DNA of 64,000 nucleotides from Herbiconiux sp. SALV-R1 (GCF_013113715.1 NZ_CP053344.1:992001-1056000), one strand, 5' to 3'; counted from the stretch's first letter, positions 1 to 10,264 are shown. The notes: generated from the letters alone by a model not told the origin. Made by a program: numbers and translations.

Positions 1-126
1 GGCGACTGGGTGAACTGGGTCAACGGCATCACCATGACGGCCGCCGTGGTGCTCACGGTGGTCACGGGCATCGACTACCTCGTTCAGGCCTGGCGACTCA
101 ACCGCAAGCCGGTGGCGGGCGCATGA
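1..126 (+). CDS. pgsA: CDP-diacylglycerol-glycerol-3-phosphate 3-phosphatidyltransferase, C-terminal end
   Basis: Only the last 41 codons are in the window. They encode a hydrophobic helix (TMTAAVVLTVVTGIDYL) and a short basic tail ending in RLNRKPVAGA, like the last membrane segment of CDP-alcohol phosphatidyltransferases. The catalytic CDP-alcohol motif lies upstream of the window, so the call rests on this tail and on context: pgsA-cinA-clgR-recA is a common actinobacterial order. The enzyme would make phosphatidylglycerol-phosphate in the membrane. Its TGA stop overlaps the ATG of the next gene (ATGA), which indicates translational coupling. Confidence 0.72.
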   Translation, partial: GDWVNWVNGITMTAAVVLTVVTGIDYLVQAWRLNRKPVAGA

Positions 127-629
127 GCGGGTCGGATGCTGTGGTCGACAACGCCGCCGCCGCCGCCGAGATCATCGCCGCGCTCACCCGCAGCCGCACC
201 ACGATCGCCGTCGCGGAATCGCTGACGGGTGGTCTGCTGTGCTCGGCGCTGGTCGACGTGCCGGGTGCCTCCGCGGTGCTCCGCGGAGGAGTGGTGGCTT
301 ACGACACCGCGGTGAAGCACTCGGTGCTCGGGGTCGACGCCGAGGTGCTGGCGGCCCACGGCCCCGTGCATCCCGACGTGGCGATGCAGATGGCGGTCGG
401 TGTGCGCAGTGCGCTCGCGGTCGAGGGCGTCCCGGCCGAGATCGGCATCTCGACGACCGGTGCCGCGGGGCCCGACCCTCAAGACGGCGCGGCGCCGGGA
501 ACGGTGTACGTGGGGGTCGCCATCGGCGCAGACGTGCGCAGTCACGCCCTCGAGCTGGAAGGCGATCGGGCCGCGATCAGGGCCGAGACCGTGCGGGTCG
601 CTCTGCGTATCCTGAGAGATTCCCTGTGA
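123..629 (+). CDS. cinA: CinA-family nicotinamide-nucleotide amidohydrolase (PncC-type)
   Basis: A 168-residue protein equal to the stand-alone CinA C-terminal domain; the N-terminal molybdopterin-binding-like domain of long CinA is absent. The motif VAVAESLTGGLL (about residues 29-40) and the loop STTGAAGPDPQDG (about 109-121) are the family's conserved segments. Characterised members deamidate nicotinamide mononucleotide in the pyridine nucleotide salvage cycle. The start overlaps the pgsA stop by four bases, so the two are probably co-translated. The name recalls competence-induced gene A, but nothing here shows a competence role. Confidence 0.9.
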   Translation: MSGSDAVVDNAAAAAEIIAALTRSRTTIAVAESLTGGLLCSALVDVPGASAVLRGGVVAYDTAVKHSVLGVDAEVLAAHGPVHPDVAMQMAVGVRSALAVEGVPAEIGISTTGAAGPDPQDGAAPGTVYVGVAIGADVRSHALELEGDRAAIRAETVRVALRILRDSL

Positions 630-658
630 GCTCCGCCGAGGGAATGGGCGCCGTTTCG

Positions 659-745
659 ATCACGTTACATCTGGTGTCATTCACAAGTATTGTCCAGTCC
701 CAGTCGTTTAGAGTCACTGCTACGAACCACTGCAGTAACGTGGTC
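659..745. repeat. Widely spaced inverted repeat upstream of clgR
   Basis: ATCACGTTAC at 659-668 and GTAACGTGGT at 735-744 are inverted copies matching in 9 of 10 positions, about 66 nt apart, in the 163-bp gap between cinA and clgR. The spacing could suit looping or two operator half-sites. I do not see the CGC-N5-GCG motif reported for ClgR targets, so assignment to ClgR is not made. The gap also contains TTTAGAGT near 708-715 as a possible -10 region. Confidence 0.35.
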
Positions 746-792
746 AGAAGAGCCACTCGAACAGACCGTGACAGGAACGCAAGGAGGGTCCA

Positions 793-1101
793 GTGATTCT
801 AGTTCGTCAGGAAATCGGCGACGTGCTTCGGGACTTCCGCCTGCAGAAGGGTCGTACCCTTCGTCAAGTGGCAAGTAAGGCGAGCGTCGCCCTCGGCTAC
901 CTGAGCGAGGTCGAGCGTGGTCAGAAGGAGGCCTCGAGCGAGATCCTCGCCTCGGTGGCCGACGCTCTCGACACCCCGATCTCGGTCATCATGCGCGAGG
1001 TGGGCGACCGTCTCGCGATCGTCGAAGGCATCGACCCCATCCCCGACACGATCCCCGACGAGTTCGTCGCCGACTTCGACGCCGATCTCGTCGCCCGCTG
1101 A
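793..1101 (+). CDS. clgR: XRE-family transcriptional regulator ClgR
   Basis: 102 residues with an N-terminal helix-turn-helix of the Cro/cI type (about residues 8-65: LRDFRLQKGRTLRQVASKAS, then YLSEVERGQKEASSEILASV). Known ClgR proteins activate clp protease genes and related stress genes in Actinobacteria and often sit between cinA/pgsA and recA, as here. The GTG start at 793 is preceded by a strong AAGGAGG at 781-787, which decides the start. The acidic tail (DEFVADFDADLVAR) resembles the degradable C-terminus of ClgR, itself a Clp substrate in some species; that point is inference. Confidence 0.88.
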   Translation: MILVRQEIGDVLRDFRLQKGRTLRQVASKASVALGYLSEVERGQKEASSEILASVADALDTPISVIMREVGDRLAIVEGIDPIPDTIPDEFVADFDADLVAR

Positions 1102-1116
1102 GCGGCTGCACACGGA

Positions 1117-1344
1117 GTGCGGCTGAGTGAGTTCAGGCAGGCCGTGGCCGACGAGTTCGGTACGGCCTACGGGCAGGTGGTGACGAGCGATGTGGTGCTC
1201 GTCGATCTCGGCGATCGAACCGCCGAGCAGGCGTTGAAGGCAGGTATCCCCCCGCGAGAGGTGTGGCTCGCGGTCTGCCGGTCGGCCGATGTGCCGCCCC
1301 AACGCTGGCACGGAGCGGGCCTCCCCGCTCCCCGACAGACATGA
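1117..1344 (+). CDS. DUF3046 family small protein
   Basis: 75 residues, GTG start 15 nt after clgR. The pattern MRLSEFRQAVADEFG...GIPPREVWLAVCRSADVPPQRWHG matches DUF3046, a short soluble protein family of Actinobacteria almost always encoded just before recA. Its function is unknown. It probably shares the clgR transcript, which ends at the hairpin immediately downstream. Confidence 0.85.
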   Translation: MRLSEFRQAVADEFGTAYGQVVTSDVVLVDLGDRTAEQALKAGIPPREVWLAVCRSADVPPQRWHGAGLPAPRQT

Positions 1345-1350
1345 TCGAGA

Positions 1351-1378
1351 AGCCCCCGGCAGCGGCCGGGGGCTTTTT
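1351..1378 (+). terminator. Rho-independent terminator after clgR-DUF3046
   Basis: A perfect hairpin with 10-bp arms (AGCCCCCGGC / GCCGGGGGCT), a 4-nt AGCG loop and an adjoining T-run. It separates the clgR transcript from the SOS-controlled recA transcript. Confidence 0.93.
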
Positions 1379-1404
1379 CGTGTTCGCAACACGCCGCGCG
1401 TCTC

Positions 1405-1420
1405 TCGAACATATCTTCGG
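1405..1420 (+). promoter_or_regulatory. LexA (SOS) box of recA
   Basis: TCGAACATATCTTCGG matches the actinobacterial/Gram-positive SOS box TCGAAC-N4-GTTCGA with two mismatches. A possible -10 (TAGAGT, 1428-1433) follows within 10 nt, so bound LexA would block RNA polymerase. The recA start is about 215 nt downstream. A second partial site, TCGAACACGTTC at 1451-1462, has the wrong half-site spacing. Confidence 0.75.
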
Positions 1421-1635
1421 TGCGGCGTAGAGTTCTGCACAGCGAGAGATTCGAACACGTTCTCCACAGACCGGCCCGCTGTCATCCCGATGTCAGTGGT
1501 CGTCTCTAGCGTGAGTCGTGTTCGGCGAACTCTCGTCGACGCCCTGTCGTCGCCACCCCGTGAGGGGCGCGAACACGACAGCCTGTGGGCACACCATCGC
1601 CGGCCGCCAGGTCGCACAGCACGAAGGAGACCGAA

Positions 1636-2706
<1,071 letters not shown>

Positions 2707-2712
2707 TCTGCC

Positions 2713-3492
2713 ATGAACGACGTCGTCAGCCTCGACTCGGTGCGCCGCCGCGGGCGGTCGCGCCCGTCGGCGCCCGAGTCGGGCGCTGACGGTGCGGGCA
2801 CTCCTGAACCCGCCGAGTTCGCGCCCCGACGGGGCCGCGGCTCGCACCCCGCGGGCCGCGACGCCGTGACCGAGCGCACGGCCGAGTCGTGGGAGCCCGA
2901 GCGCACGGCCGAGTCGTCGGAGCCCGTCGACCTGCCGTTCCTCGCTCCCGCGCGCATGGCCGAACCCGTCGAGCTCCCGGTTCGTGTGGAGGTCTCCGAC
3001 GAGGAGCGGCTCGAGCGCGTGAGCGACACCGTCGTGCGAGCGCTGGGGCGCCGTCAGCTCTCCTCGGCCGAGACCCACGACCTCCTCGTCGCCCAGGGCG
3101 CGACGGGGGAGGAGGCCGACGGCCTCGTCGCCCGGTACGAAGAGCTCGGTTATCTGAACGACTTCGCGTTGGCCGAGGCGCTCGTCGCCCGGCTGAGCGA
3201 ACGCAGCCAGAAGAGCCGGGCCGTCATCGCCCGCGAGCTGCACGCCCGCAAGATCCCGTCGGAGTTCGTCGGGGTCGCGCTCGAGAACCTCGACGACGAC
3301 CACGAGTTCGAGCTCGCCGTCGAAGCAGCGGTGAAGCGGGTCGGTCAGCTCTCGCGGTACGACGACGAGACGGTCGAGCGGCGCCTCAACGGCTTCCTCG
3401 CCCGCCGGGGCTTCAGTTCCGGCATCGTGCGCGAGGCCACGCGGCGCGCGATGGCGACGCGCAAGGCCACCAACCGGGTGCGGTTCCGCTGA
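2713..3492 (+). CDS. recX: Recombination regulator RecX
   Basis: 259 residues, longer than usual RecX (about 150-200). The first 90 or so residues are low-complexity and charged (RRRGRSRPS, repeated AESWEPERTAESSEP) and probably disordered; the RecX three-helix repeats occupy about residues 95-255 (ERVSDTVVRALGRRQLSSAE, LGYLNDFALAEALVARL, VERRLNGFLARRGFSSGIV). RecX binds RecA filaments and limits their activity. Placed six bases after recA, it is co-transcribed and so SOS-induced. Confidence 0.93.
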   Translation: MNDVVSLDSVRRRGRSRPSAPESGADGAGTPEPAEFAPRRGRGSHPAGRDAVTERTAESWEPERTAESSEPVDLPFLAPARMAEPVELPVRVEVSDEERLERVSDTVVRALGRRQLSSAETHDLLVAQGATGEEADGLVARYEELGYLNDFALAEALVARLSERSQKSRAVIARELHARKIPSEFVGVALENLDDDHEFELAVEAAVKRVGQLSRYDDETVERRLNGFLARRGFSSGIVREATRRAMATRKATNRVRFR

Positions 3493-3516
3493 GGCGAAAG
3501 CCGTCCGGCGGTTTCG

Positions 3517-3522
3517 TAGACT
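3517..3522 (+). promoter_or_regulatory. -10 element of a probable leaderless miaB promoter
   Basis: TAGACT lies 9 nt before the miaB ATG, and no Shine-Dalgarno sequence sits in between. The spacing places transcription start at or next to the start codon, as expected for a leaderless mRNA. Confidence 0.6.
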
Positions 3523-3531
3523 AGACGCACC

Positions 3532-5148
3532 ATGAGCACAGTCAGCGAAGCACCGACGATCATCGCGGCGTCGAACGCGTCCCGCGACGCGTCGGGGCGC
3601 GCGCGCACCTACGAGGTGCGCACCTACGGCTGCCAGATGAACGTGCACGACTCCGAGCGGTTGAGCGGGTCTCTCGAGGCTGCGGGTTACGTCAAGGCCG
3701 AGGGCGTCGAACCCGATGTCGTCGTCATCAACACCTGCGCCGTGCGCGAGAACGCCGACAACAAGCTCTACGGCAACCTCGGTCATCTCGCCTCGGTGAA
3801 GCGCCGGCACGAGGGCATGCAGATCGCCGTCGGCGGGTGCCTCGCGCAGAAAGACAAGAACGTCATCCTCGACAAGGCCCCGTGGGTCGACGTGGTTTTT
3901 GGCACCCACAACATGGGCGCCCTGCCCAGCCTCCTCGAGCGGGCCCGTCACAACGACGAGGCGCAGATCGAGATCCTCGAGTCGCTCGAGACCTTCCCCT
4001 CCACTCTCCCCACCAAGCGCGATTCCACCTACAGCGGCTGGGTCTCCATCTCGGTGGGCTGCAACAACACCTGCACCTTCTGCATCGTGCCGGCGCTCCG
4101 CGGCAAGGAGAAAGACCGCCGTCCCGGCGAGATTCTCGCCGAACTCCAGTCGCTCGTCGACGACGGCGCTCTCGAGGTCACCCTGCTCGGCCAGAACGTC
4201 AACTCCTACGGCGTCGAGTTCGGCGACCGTCTCGCTTTCGGCAAGCTCCTCCGGGCCGCCGGTGAGATCGAGGGCCTGGAGCGCATCCGTTTCACCAGCC
4301 CGCACCCCGCGGCGTTCACCGACGACGTCATCGACGCGATGGCCGAGACCCCGTCGGTGATGCCGCAGCTGCACATGCCTCTGCAGTCGGGCTCCGACCG
4401 CATCCTGCGTGCCATGCGGCGCTCCTACCGCTCGGCCAAGTTCCTCGGCATCCTCGACCGCGTGCGGGCGAAGATCCCGAACGCCGCGATCAGCACCGAC
4501 ATCATCGTGGGGTTCCCCGGCGAGACCGAAGAAGACTTCCAAGAGACCCTCCGGGTGGTCGAGCAGGCCCGCTTCGCCTCGGCCTTCACCTTCCAGTACT
4601 CGATCCGCCCCGGCACCCCCGCGGCGACGATGCCCGACCAGGTGCCGCGCGAGGTGGTGCAGGAGCGCTACGACCGACTGGTCGCCCTGCAAGACCGCAT
4701 CTCGCTCGAAGAGAACCAGAAGATCGTCGGGCGGCGCGTCGAGCTCGTCGTCGCGAACGGCGAGGGCCGCAAAGACGGCGAGACGAAGCGACTGAGCGGT
4801 CGGGCGGAAGACAGCAGGCTGGTGCACTTCGAGCTTCCCGAGGGTTCGGCGGCGCCGCGCCCCGGCGACGTCGTCTCGGTCACCGTCACGCAGGCGGCGC
4901 CCTACTACCTCATCGCCGACAGCGACGGCACCCCGCTCGAGGTGCGGCGCACCCGCGCGGGCGACGCCTGGGACAGGAGCGAGGCCGAGTCGTGCGCTGT
5001 GCCGGGCGCGTCGGGCTCGAATGCCGCCGAGGGTTCCGGGCCGGGGCGGGTCTCGCTCGGTCTGCCGGGCCTCCGCGTGGGCGCACCGTCGAGCCCGCGC
5101 GTCGCGACCGTGCCGATTTACAGCTCCACCGACGACCTGCGGAGCTGA
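3532..5148 (+). CDS. miaB: tRNA-2-methylthio-N6-dimethylallyladenosine synthase MiaB
   Basis: 538 residues. The N-terminal UPF0004 domain ([34 protein letters not shown]) supplies three cysteines for one Fe-S cluster; the radical-SAM CxxxCxxC is CNNTCTFC (about residue 180); a TRAM domain follows near residues 395-465. It adds the 2-methylthio group to i6A37 of tRNAs, after MiaA makes i6A; miaA is the next gene, 3 nt away. The last 60 or so residues (rich in G, S, P, A) extend beyond the usual end of the family and look disordered. Confidence 0.98.
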   Translation: MSTVSEAPTIIAASNASRDASGRARTYEVRTYGCQMNVHDSERLSGSLEAAGYVKAEGVEPDVVVINTCAVRENADNKLYGNLGHLASVKRRHEGMQIAVGGCLAQKDKNVILDKAPWVDVVFGTHNMGALPSLLERARHNDEAQIEILESLETFPSTLPTKRDSTYSGWVSISVGCNNTCTFCIVPALRGKEKDRRPGEILAELQSLVDDGALEVTLLGQNVNSYGVEFGDRLAFGKLLRAAGEIEGLERIRFTSPHPAAFTDDVIDAMAETPSVMPQLHMPLQSGSDRILRAMRRSYRSAKFLGILDRVRAKIPNAAISTDIIVGFPGETEEDFQETLRVVEQARFASAFTFQYSIRPGTPAATMPDQVPREVVQERYDRLVALQDRISLEENQKIVGRRVELVVANGEGRKDGETKRLSGRAEDSRLVHFELPEGSAAPRPGDVVSVTVTQAAPYYLIADSDGTPLEVRRTRAGDAWDRSEAESCAVPGASGSNAAEGSGPGRVSLGLPGLRVGAPSSPRVATVPIYSSTDDLRS

Positions 5149-5151
5149 GGG

Positions 5152-6120
5152 ATGGCCCCGGGCGCGTCCGCCCCGGCAGCAGACGGGCCGGCGCGACTGA
5201 TCGCCGTGGTCGGCGCCACCGGCACCGGCAAGTCGGAGCTCTCCCTCCGACTCGCGGAGCGCCTCACCGACCGCGGTGTCGCGGCCGAGGTGGTCAACGC
5301 CGACGCGATGCAGCTGTACCGGGGCATGGACATCGGCACCGCCAAGCTCGCACCGGCCGAACGCCGCGGGATTCCGCACCACCTCCTCGACGTGCTCGAC
5401 GTCACCGCCGACGCCTCGGTCGCGGCCTACCAGCGCGAGGCGCGCGAGGCGATCGAGGCGATCCAGGCGCGCGGTGCCGTCGCCCTCCTGGTGGGCGGGT
5501 CGGGCCTCTACGTCTCCTCGGTCATCCACGACTTCCAGTTCCCCGCCCGAGACGCCGAGGTGCGGCGCCGGCTCGAGGCCGAACTCGACGCGACCGGCGC
5601 CCGTGCCCTCTACGACCGACTGAAGGCTCTCGACCCCGAGGCGGCGGTGTCGATCGGCCAGTTCAACGGCCGCCGCCTCGTGCGCGCGCTCGAGGTGGTC
5701 GAGCTCACCGGCGAACCGCTCAGCGGAACCCTGCCCGACGTGCCGGTGCCGTGGCGCCCCCTGGCGATCGTGCGGCTGGGCGTCGAACGCCAGGCCCTGG
5801 TGCCGCGCCTCGACGAACGGGTGGTGCAGATGTGGGAGCGTGGCCTGGTCGACGAGGTCGCCGCGCTCCTGCCGCGGGGCCTCCGCGACGGCACCACCGC
5901 ATCCCGGGCCATCGGCTATGCGCAGGCACTCGCCGATCTCGACGGCACGATGACGCGCGCCGACGCCATCGCCGAGGCGCAGGCGCTCACCCGGCGTTAC
6001 GCTCGCCGCCAGGTCAGTTGGTTCAAGCGCTATCCCGACGCCATCGACGCCGACGCCCTCGACGCGGCGAGCGTGACGGCAGCCGTCGACCGGGCTCTCG
6101 GCCTCGTCGCGTCACCCTAG
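5152..6120 (+). CDS. miaA: tRNA dimethylallyltransferase MiaA
   Basis: 322 residues. P-loop [18 protein letters not shown] (about 18-35), the conserved [18 protein letters not shown], and the C-terminal [13 protein letters not shown] are diagnostic for the IPP transferase family. It transfers a dimethylallyl group to A37 of tRNAs reading UNN codons, giving the substrate of MiaB encoded just upstream. Its TAG stop forms the first half of the dapF -10 element. Confidence 0.98.
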   Translation: MAPGASAPAADGPARLIAVVGATGTGKSELSLRLAERLTDRGVAAEVVNADAMQLYRGMDIGTAKLAPAERRGIPHHLLDVLDVTADASVAAYQREAREAIEAIQARGAVALLVGGSGLYVSSVIHDFQFPARDAEVRRRLEAELDATGARALYDRLKALDPEAAVSIGQFNGRRLVRALEVVELTGEPLSGTLPDVPVPWRPLAIVRLGVERQALVPRLDERVVQMWERGLVDEVAALLPRGLRDGTTASRAIGYAQALADLDGTMTRADAIAEAQALTRRYARRQVSWFKRYPDAIDADALDAASVTAAVDRALGLVASP

Positions 6121-6123
6121 ACT
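6118..6123 (+). promoter_or_regulatory. -10 element of dapF overlapping the miaA stop
   Basis: TAGACT, whose TAG is the miaA stop codon, lies six bases before the dapF ATG. No ribosome-binding site fits in the six-base gap, so a leaderless dapF mRNA is likely in addition to read-through from miaBA. Confidence 0.55.
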
Positions 6124-6129
6124 GATTCC

Positions 6130-7011
6130 ATGCCCGCCGATCTCCACTTCACCAAGGGCCAGGGGACTGGCAACGACTTCGTGCTCTTCACCGACGCCGA
6201 CGGGGAGATCGACCTCCTCCCCACCCAGGTCGCCGCCATCTGCGACCGGCACTTCGGTGTCGGGGCCGACGGCGTGCTGCGCGCCGTGCGGTCGGCCAAC
6301 CTTCCGGAGGGGGCCGCCGCACTGGCCGAAGACCCGGCGGCCGAGTGGTTCATGGACTACCGCAACGCCGACGGTTCCATCGCCGAGATGTGCGGCAACG
6401 GCATCCGTGTCTTCGCCCGCTACCTCCTCGACAACGGGCTCGCCGAGCTGGCGGCGGGGGAGACCCTCGTCATCGGCACGCGCGCCGGGGTGCGCGACGT
6501 GCAGCGCAGCAAGCTCGGCTTCCAGGTCGACCTCGGGCGCTGGCGGCTCGACGGCGGCGAACCGCTCGTGCGGGCCAAGAACCTGCAGGTGCCGCGGCCG
6601 GGCCTCGGCATCAACGTGGGCAACCCCCATGTGGTGGTCGCCCTCGCCGACGACGACGAGCTGGCCGAGGCCGATCTCACCTTCATCCCGCACGTCGAGC
6701 CCGTACCCGAAGACGGTGCGAACGTCGAGTTCGTGGTACCCAGCGAGCCGCTCGTGCGCGACGGTGTGGGCCACATCAGGATGCGCGTGCACGAACGCGG
6801 GAGCGGCGAGACCCTCTCCTGCGGCACGGGCGCGGCGGCGGCGGCACTGGCGACCCGCCACTGGGCCGGTGCGGGTGCGCCCGACCATTGGAGCGTCGCG
6901 GTGCCCGGTGGCGTCGTGGGCGTCCGCATGTTCCCCACCGAAGACGGCGAGCACGTCGCGCTCTCGGGGCCGGCCGAGCTGGTGTACGAGGGCGACCTGG
7001 CGATCGCCTAG
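6130..7011 (+). CDS. dapF: Diaminopimelate epimerase
   Basis: 293 residues. The two active-site cysteines are visible in [13 protein letters not shown] (about residue 88) and [13 protein letters not shown] (about 232). It interconverts LL- and meso-diaminopimelate, the precursor of lysine and, in many bacteria, of peptidoglycan cross-links. miaB-miaA-dapF is a standard actinobacterial order. The following 68 nt (7012-7079) separate it from a convergent gene and hold only GC-rich imperfect repeats, with no convincing terminator. Confidence 0.98.
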   Translation: MPADLHFTKGQGTGNDFVLFTDADGEIDLLPTQVAAICDRHFGVGADGVLRAVRSANLPEGAAALAEDPAAEWFMDYRNADGSIAEMCGNGIRVFARYLLDNGLAELAAGETLVIGTRAGVRDVQRSKLGFQVDLGRWRLDGGEPLVRAKNLQVPRPGLGINVGNPHVVVALADDDELAEADLTFIPHVEPVPEDGANVEFVVPSEPLVRDGVGHIRMRVHERGSGETLSCGTGAAAAALATRHWAGAGAPDHWSVAVPGGVVGVRMFPTEDGEHVALSGPAELVYEGDLAIA

Positions 7012-7079
7012 CGTTCGCGCTCGCGTCTGCGTCTGCATCCGCCTTTCGGCTCGCAGGCGGTCGGGATGCTGCCGGCCGG

Positions 7080-7691
7080 TCAGCCGGCGTGGTTGCGCAC
7101 CCGGAGCACGCGGTAGCCACGGTTCGTCGTCGTCCGCATCACCGACATGTCGGAGAACTCCGTGTCGAGCCAGCGCTGCAGCGAATCGGAGCCGAGGTTC
7201 TTCTGCACGACGAGCCACGCATCCGACCCCGTGTCGAGGCGTGGGAGCCAGGTCTGCAGCATGGAGTGGAGCTCGTTCTTGCCGACGCGGATGGGCGGGT
7301 TCGACCAGATCGTGGTGAACTTCAGCGAATCGGGAACATCTTCGGGCCGGACGGCGTTGACATGGTCGAGGCCTAACATGTGAGCATTCCGTCGAATCAG
7401 ATCCAGAGCACGTTCGTTGACGTCGACCGCCCACACCGTGGCGTGCGGTGACTCGAGAGCGAGCGAGAGAGCGATCGGTCCCCACCCGCACCCGAGGTCG
7501 AGCAGATTCCCGCCCGGGGGAGGCGCCGGGACATTCGACAGGAGCACGCGGGTACCCGCGTCGAGCCGTTCGGGGCTGAACACACCCGAGGCCGTCTGAA
7601 GGCGGCGCGGGGCGCCGGCGAGTTCGACGGTGATCTCGCGGAGCGACAACTCTCCCGCCGGCTGCGCAGAGAAGTAGTGCTCGCCATCCAT
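7080..7691 (-). CDS. RsmC-like class I SAM-dependent methyltransferase
   Basis: 203 residues forming a single methyltransferase domain. SAM motif I is NLLDLGCGWGPIALSLA (about 61-77), motif II VWAVDVNERALDLI, and motif IV WSNPPIRVG carries the NPP typical of enzymes that methylate exocyclic amino groups of guanine or adenine. The fit is to the catalytic half of RsmC/RlmG (16S G1207 or 23S G1835 N2 methylation); the duplicated N-terminal half of E. coli RsmC is missing, as usual in Actinobacteria. The exact rRNA target is not established. It is divergent to hflX, with TAGATT (7703-7698) six bases before its ATG. Confidence 0.85.
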   Translation of the reverse strand: MDGEHYFSAQPAGELSLREITVELAGAPRRLQTASGVFSPERLDAGTRVLLSNVPAPPPGGNLLDLGCGWGPIALSLALESPHATVWAVDVNERALDLIRRNAHMLGLDHVNAVRPEDVPDSLKFTTIWSNPPIRVGKNELHSMLQTWLPRLDTGSDAWLVVQKNLGSDSLQRWLDTEFSDMSVMRTTTNRGYRVLRVRNHAG

Positions 7692-7722
7692 AGAGGGAAT
7701 CTAGCAAACAAGGAGACTATTC

Positions 7723-9327
7723 TTGACTGCGATGTCAGACCACGACGCCGTCGACGACGGCACCCTGCGCGACGCGACGGGCGTCGGCGCCGCGCCGCGC
7801 GCATCCGCTCACGACGCCGACGGCTCGGCCGCGTCGGATGACGCGGTGTCGCGCATCCTCGCCTCGGCCGGCTCCCGGGCGAGCGCGTACTCGCTCTTCA
7901 CCGAGGGCGCCGCGCAGGCGCTCCAACGCGCCGAGACCACCGCCGACAGCGGCTTCGACGGCGACCAGTTCGACCGCGACGACCGGCAGTCGCTGCGCCG
8001 CGTCGCCGGGCTCTCGACCGAGCTCGACGACGTCACCGAGGTGGAGTACCGGCAGCTCAGGCTCGAGAACGTCGTCATCATCGGCCTCTACTCGCAGGGC
8101 ACGCTCGCCGACGCCGAGAACTCGCTGCACGAGCTCGCGGCCCTCGCCGAGACGGCGGGCGCCGTCGTGCTCGACGGCCTGCTGCAGCGCCGGCCGCACC
8201 CCGACCCCAGCACCTACTTCGGCAAGGGCAAGGCCGAGGAGCTGCGCGCCATCGTGCAGTCGCTCGGGGCCGACACCGTGATCGCCGACACCGAGCTCGC
8301 CCCGAGCCAGCGGCGTGCGCTCGAAGACGTGGTGAAGGTGAAGGTGATCGACCGCACGGCGGTGATCCTCGACATCTTCAGCCAGCACGCCAAGAGCCGC
8401 GAGGGCAAGGCCCAGGTCGAGCTCGCGCAGCTCGAGTACCTGCTGCCGAGGCTCCGCGGTTGGGGTGAGTCGATGTCGCGCCAGGCCGGTGGTCAGGTGG
8501 GTGGCGCGGGAGCCGGTATGGGGTCTCGTGGCCCCGGTGAGACGAAGATCGAGCTCGATCGGCGCCGCATCCACACCCGCATGGCGAAGCTGCGCCGGCA
8601 GATCGCCGCGATGAAGCCCGCGCGTGACGCGAAGCGCGCCAACCGGCGCCGCAACGCGGTGCCCAGCGTCGCCATTGCGGGGTACACCAACGCGGGCAAG
8701 TCGTCGCTGCTCAACCGCATCACGAGTGCGGGCGTGCTCGTCGAGAACGCGCTGTTCGCGACCCTCGACGCCACCGTGCGCAAGAACGCGACTACCGACG
8801 GGCGCCCCTACACGATCGCCGACACCGTCGGTTTCGTGCGGGCGCTCCCGCACCAGCTGGTCGAGGCGTTCCGTTCGACCCTCGAAGAGGTGCAGGACTC
8901 GGATGTGGTGGTGCACGTCGTCGACGCCTCGCACCCCGACCCGGCGGGCCAGATCGCGACCGTGCGCGACGTGATGGGTGAGGCGGGTGCCCGAGGCATC
9001 CCCGAGATCATCGCGTTCAACAAGAGCGACCTGGTCTCCGACGACGAGCGGCTGGTGCTGCGCGGGCTCGAGCCAAAGGCGGTGTTCGTCTCGGCGCGCA
9101 CCGGGGAGGGCATTCCCGAGCTGCTCGCGCGCATCGACGAGCTCATCCCGCGGCCGAGCCTCGAGATGAACCTGCTGGTGCCCTACGACCGCGGCGATCT
9201 GGTGACCCTGCTGCACGAGCGCAACACCGTGCTGAGCACTGAGTACGGGGAGGCGGGCACGCACGTGCGCGCGCTCATCAACCCGGAGTTCGAGGAGCGC
9301 CTCGAGGAGTTCGCGATCGCCCGCTGA
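7723..9327 (+). CDS. hflX: GTPase HflX
   Basis: 534 residues; the family's core is about 430, and the first 90 or so residues here are an Ala/Asp/Ser-rich extension. The HflX N-domain (about 100-290, with GLLQRRPHPDPSTYFGKGKA and a glycine-rich GAGAGMGSRGPGE loop) precedes a GTPase domain (G1 AGYTNAGKSSLLN, G3 DTVGF, G4 NKSD). HflX splits or rescues ribosomes under stress. The TTG start at 7723 is preferred over ATG at 7732, because AGGAG at 7711-7715 is 7 nt from TTG but 16 nt from ATG. Confidence 0.97.
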   Translation: MTAMSDHDAVDDGTLRDATGVGAAPRASAHDADGSAASDDAVSRILASAGSRASAYSLFTEGAAQALQRAETTADSGFDGDQFDRDDRQSLRRVAGLSTELDDVTEVEYRQLRLENVVIIGLYSQGTLADAENSLHELAALAETAGAVVLDGLLQRRPHPDPSTYFGKGKAEELRAIVQSLGADTVIADTELAPSQRRALEDVVKVKVIDRTAVILDIFSQHAKSREGKAQVELAQLEYLLPRLRGWGESMSRQAGGQVGGAGAGMGSRGPGETKIELDRRRIHTRMAKLRRQIAAMKPARDAKRANRRRNAVPSVAIAGYTNAGKSSLLNRITSAGVLVENALFATLDATVRKNATTDGRPYTIADTVGFVRALPHQLVEAFRSTLEEVQDSDVVVHVVDASHPDPAGQIATVRDVMGEAGARGIPEIIAFNKSDLVSDDERLVLRGLEPKAVFVSARTGEGIPELLARIDELIPRPSLEMNLLVPYDRGDLVTLLHERNTVLSTEYGEAGTHVRALINPEFEERLEEFAIAR

Positions 9328-9344
9328 GCGGCGGTTTCACCCCT

Positions 9345-9396
9345 TGGTCGCGAAAAGTGCTCGAAAGCTTCGGCTTTCGAGCACTTTCTGCGACCA
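9345..9396. terminator. Bidirectional terminator between hflX and lexA
   Basis: Long hairpin with 24-nt arms (9345-9368 and 9373-9396), a TTCG tetraloop and a few internal mismatches. The outer TGGTCGC/GCGACCA and inner AAGTGCTCGAAAGC/GCTTTCGAGCACTT stems match. A/T-rich stretches on both sides suit termination of the two convergent genes. Confidence 0.85.
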
Positions 9397-9413
9397 GCTC
9401 CCCGTGACGGGGG

Positions 9414-10088
9414 TCAGACCGCCCTGAGCACGGCGACCACCTTGCCGAGCACGACGGCGTGGTCGCCGAGGATGGGCTCGAAGTTCGAGTTGCGGGGGAG
9501 CAGCCAGGTGTGGCCGTCGCGCTGACGGAACACCTTCACCGTGGCCTCCTCGTCGAGCATCGCCGCGACGATGTCGCCGTTCTCGGCGGTGTGCTGCTGC
9601 CGCACCACCACCCAGTCGCCGTCGCAGATGGCGGCGTCGATCATCGACTCGCCGACGACCTTCAGCATGAACAGGTCGCCGTTGCCGACGAGCTGACGGG
9701 GGAGGGGGAACACCTCGTCGACCTGCTGCTCCGCCGTGATCGGGATGCCCGCGGCGATGCGGCCCACCAGCGGCACGAGGGTGGCGTCGCCCACGGGCGG
9801 AGCCGAATCGGCATCGGGTGCGGGCACCTCGTCGATGCCGGGCACGTCGATGAGCACCTCCATCGCGCGCGGTCGGTTGGGGTCGCGGCGCAGGTAGCCG
9901 CTCAGCTCGAGCTGGTTGAGCTGGTGGGTGACGCTGGAGAGGGAGGACAGGCCCACGGCGTCGCCGATCTCGCGCATGCTCGGCGGGTAGCCCCTGGCCG
10001 AGACCGAGCGCTGGATGACGTCGAGGATGGCGAGCTGCTTGTCGCTGAGGCTCTTGCGCCGCCTGGTGCGTGCCGGGTCGATGGCCAC
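9414..10088 (-). CDS. lexA: LexA repressor
   Basis: 224 residues from the chosen GTG. The winged helix ([34 protein letters not shown]), the Ala-Gly self-cleavage site in [10 protein letters not shown], the catalytic serine in [11 protein letters not shown] and the lysine in [10 protein letters not shown] are all intact. LexA represses SOS genes until RecA filaments trigger cleavage. The GTG at 10088 is chosen for its upstream AAGGCAGG; in-frame GTG at 10148 and ATG at 10118 remain possible but lack a clear ribosome-binding site. It faces a LysM gene across a shared control region. Confidence 0.96.
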   Translation of the reverse strand: MAIDPARTRRRKSLSDKQLAILDVIQRSVSARGYPPSMREIGDAVGLSSLSSVTHQLNQLELSGYLRRDPNRPRAMEVLIDVPGIDEVPAPDADSAPPVGDATLVPLVGRIAAGIPITAEQQVDEVFPLPRQLVGNGDLFMLKVVGESMIDAAICDGDWVVVRQQHTAENGDIVAAMLDEEATVKVFRQRDGHTWLLPRNSNFEPILGDHAVVLGKVVAVLRAV

Positions 10089-10161
10089 GGTGTCCTGCCT
10101 TCTCGAGGGTTCCGACATCCGATGTCGGTGGCTGGTGATTGAGTTCACCTGTCGATCGAAA

Positions 10162-10202
10162 CTGTATCCGAGAACTGCTCGAATACATATCTATGTTCGA
10201 GT
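10162..10202 (-). promoter_or_regulatory. Candidate lexA promoter with LexA half-sites
   Basis: On the minus strand TACAGT (10167-10162) is a fair -10 for lexA. Upstream lies the inverted repeat CTCGAA (10179-10184) / TTCGAG (10196-10201) with a 12-nt spacer. The halves equal LexA half-sites, but the spacer is longer than in a standard box, so autoregulation here is plausible rather than shown. Confidence 0.45.
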
Positions 10203-10232
10203 GTGTCGCAGCATTCGGTCATCGATTTCGAC

Positions 10233-10264
10233 TTGACGAAACCATTATTCGAATATAGATTCGG
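10233..10264 (+). promoter_or_regulatory. SOS promoter/operator of the LysM gene
   Basis: TTGACG (10233-10238) and TAGATT (10256-10261) form a -35/-10 pair with an ideal 17-bp spacer. A LexA-box-like palindrome TCGAATATAGATTCGG (10249-10264; halves TCGAAT and ATTCGG around ATAG) covers the -10. A repressor bound there would exclude RNA polymerase. Confidence 0.65.

Noticed and set aside
1451-1462. Second SOS box before recA
   Set aside because: The half-sites are separated by two rather than four bases, so it does not fit the LexA box geometry.
7012-7079. GCGTTCGCGCTCGCGTCTGCG repeats as a terminator or regulatory array
   Set aside because: The repeats are imperfect and form no stable hairpin with a T-run.
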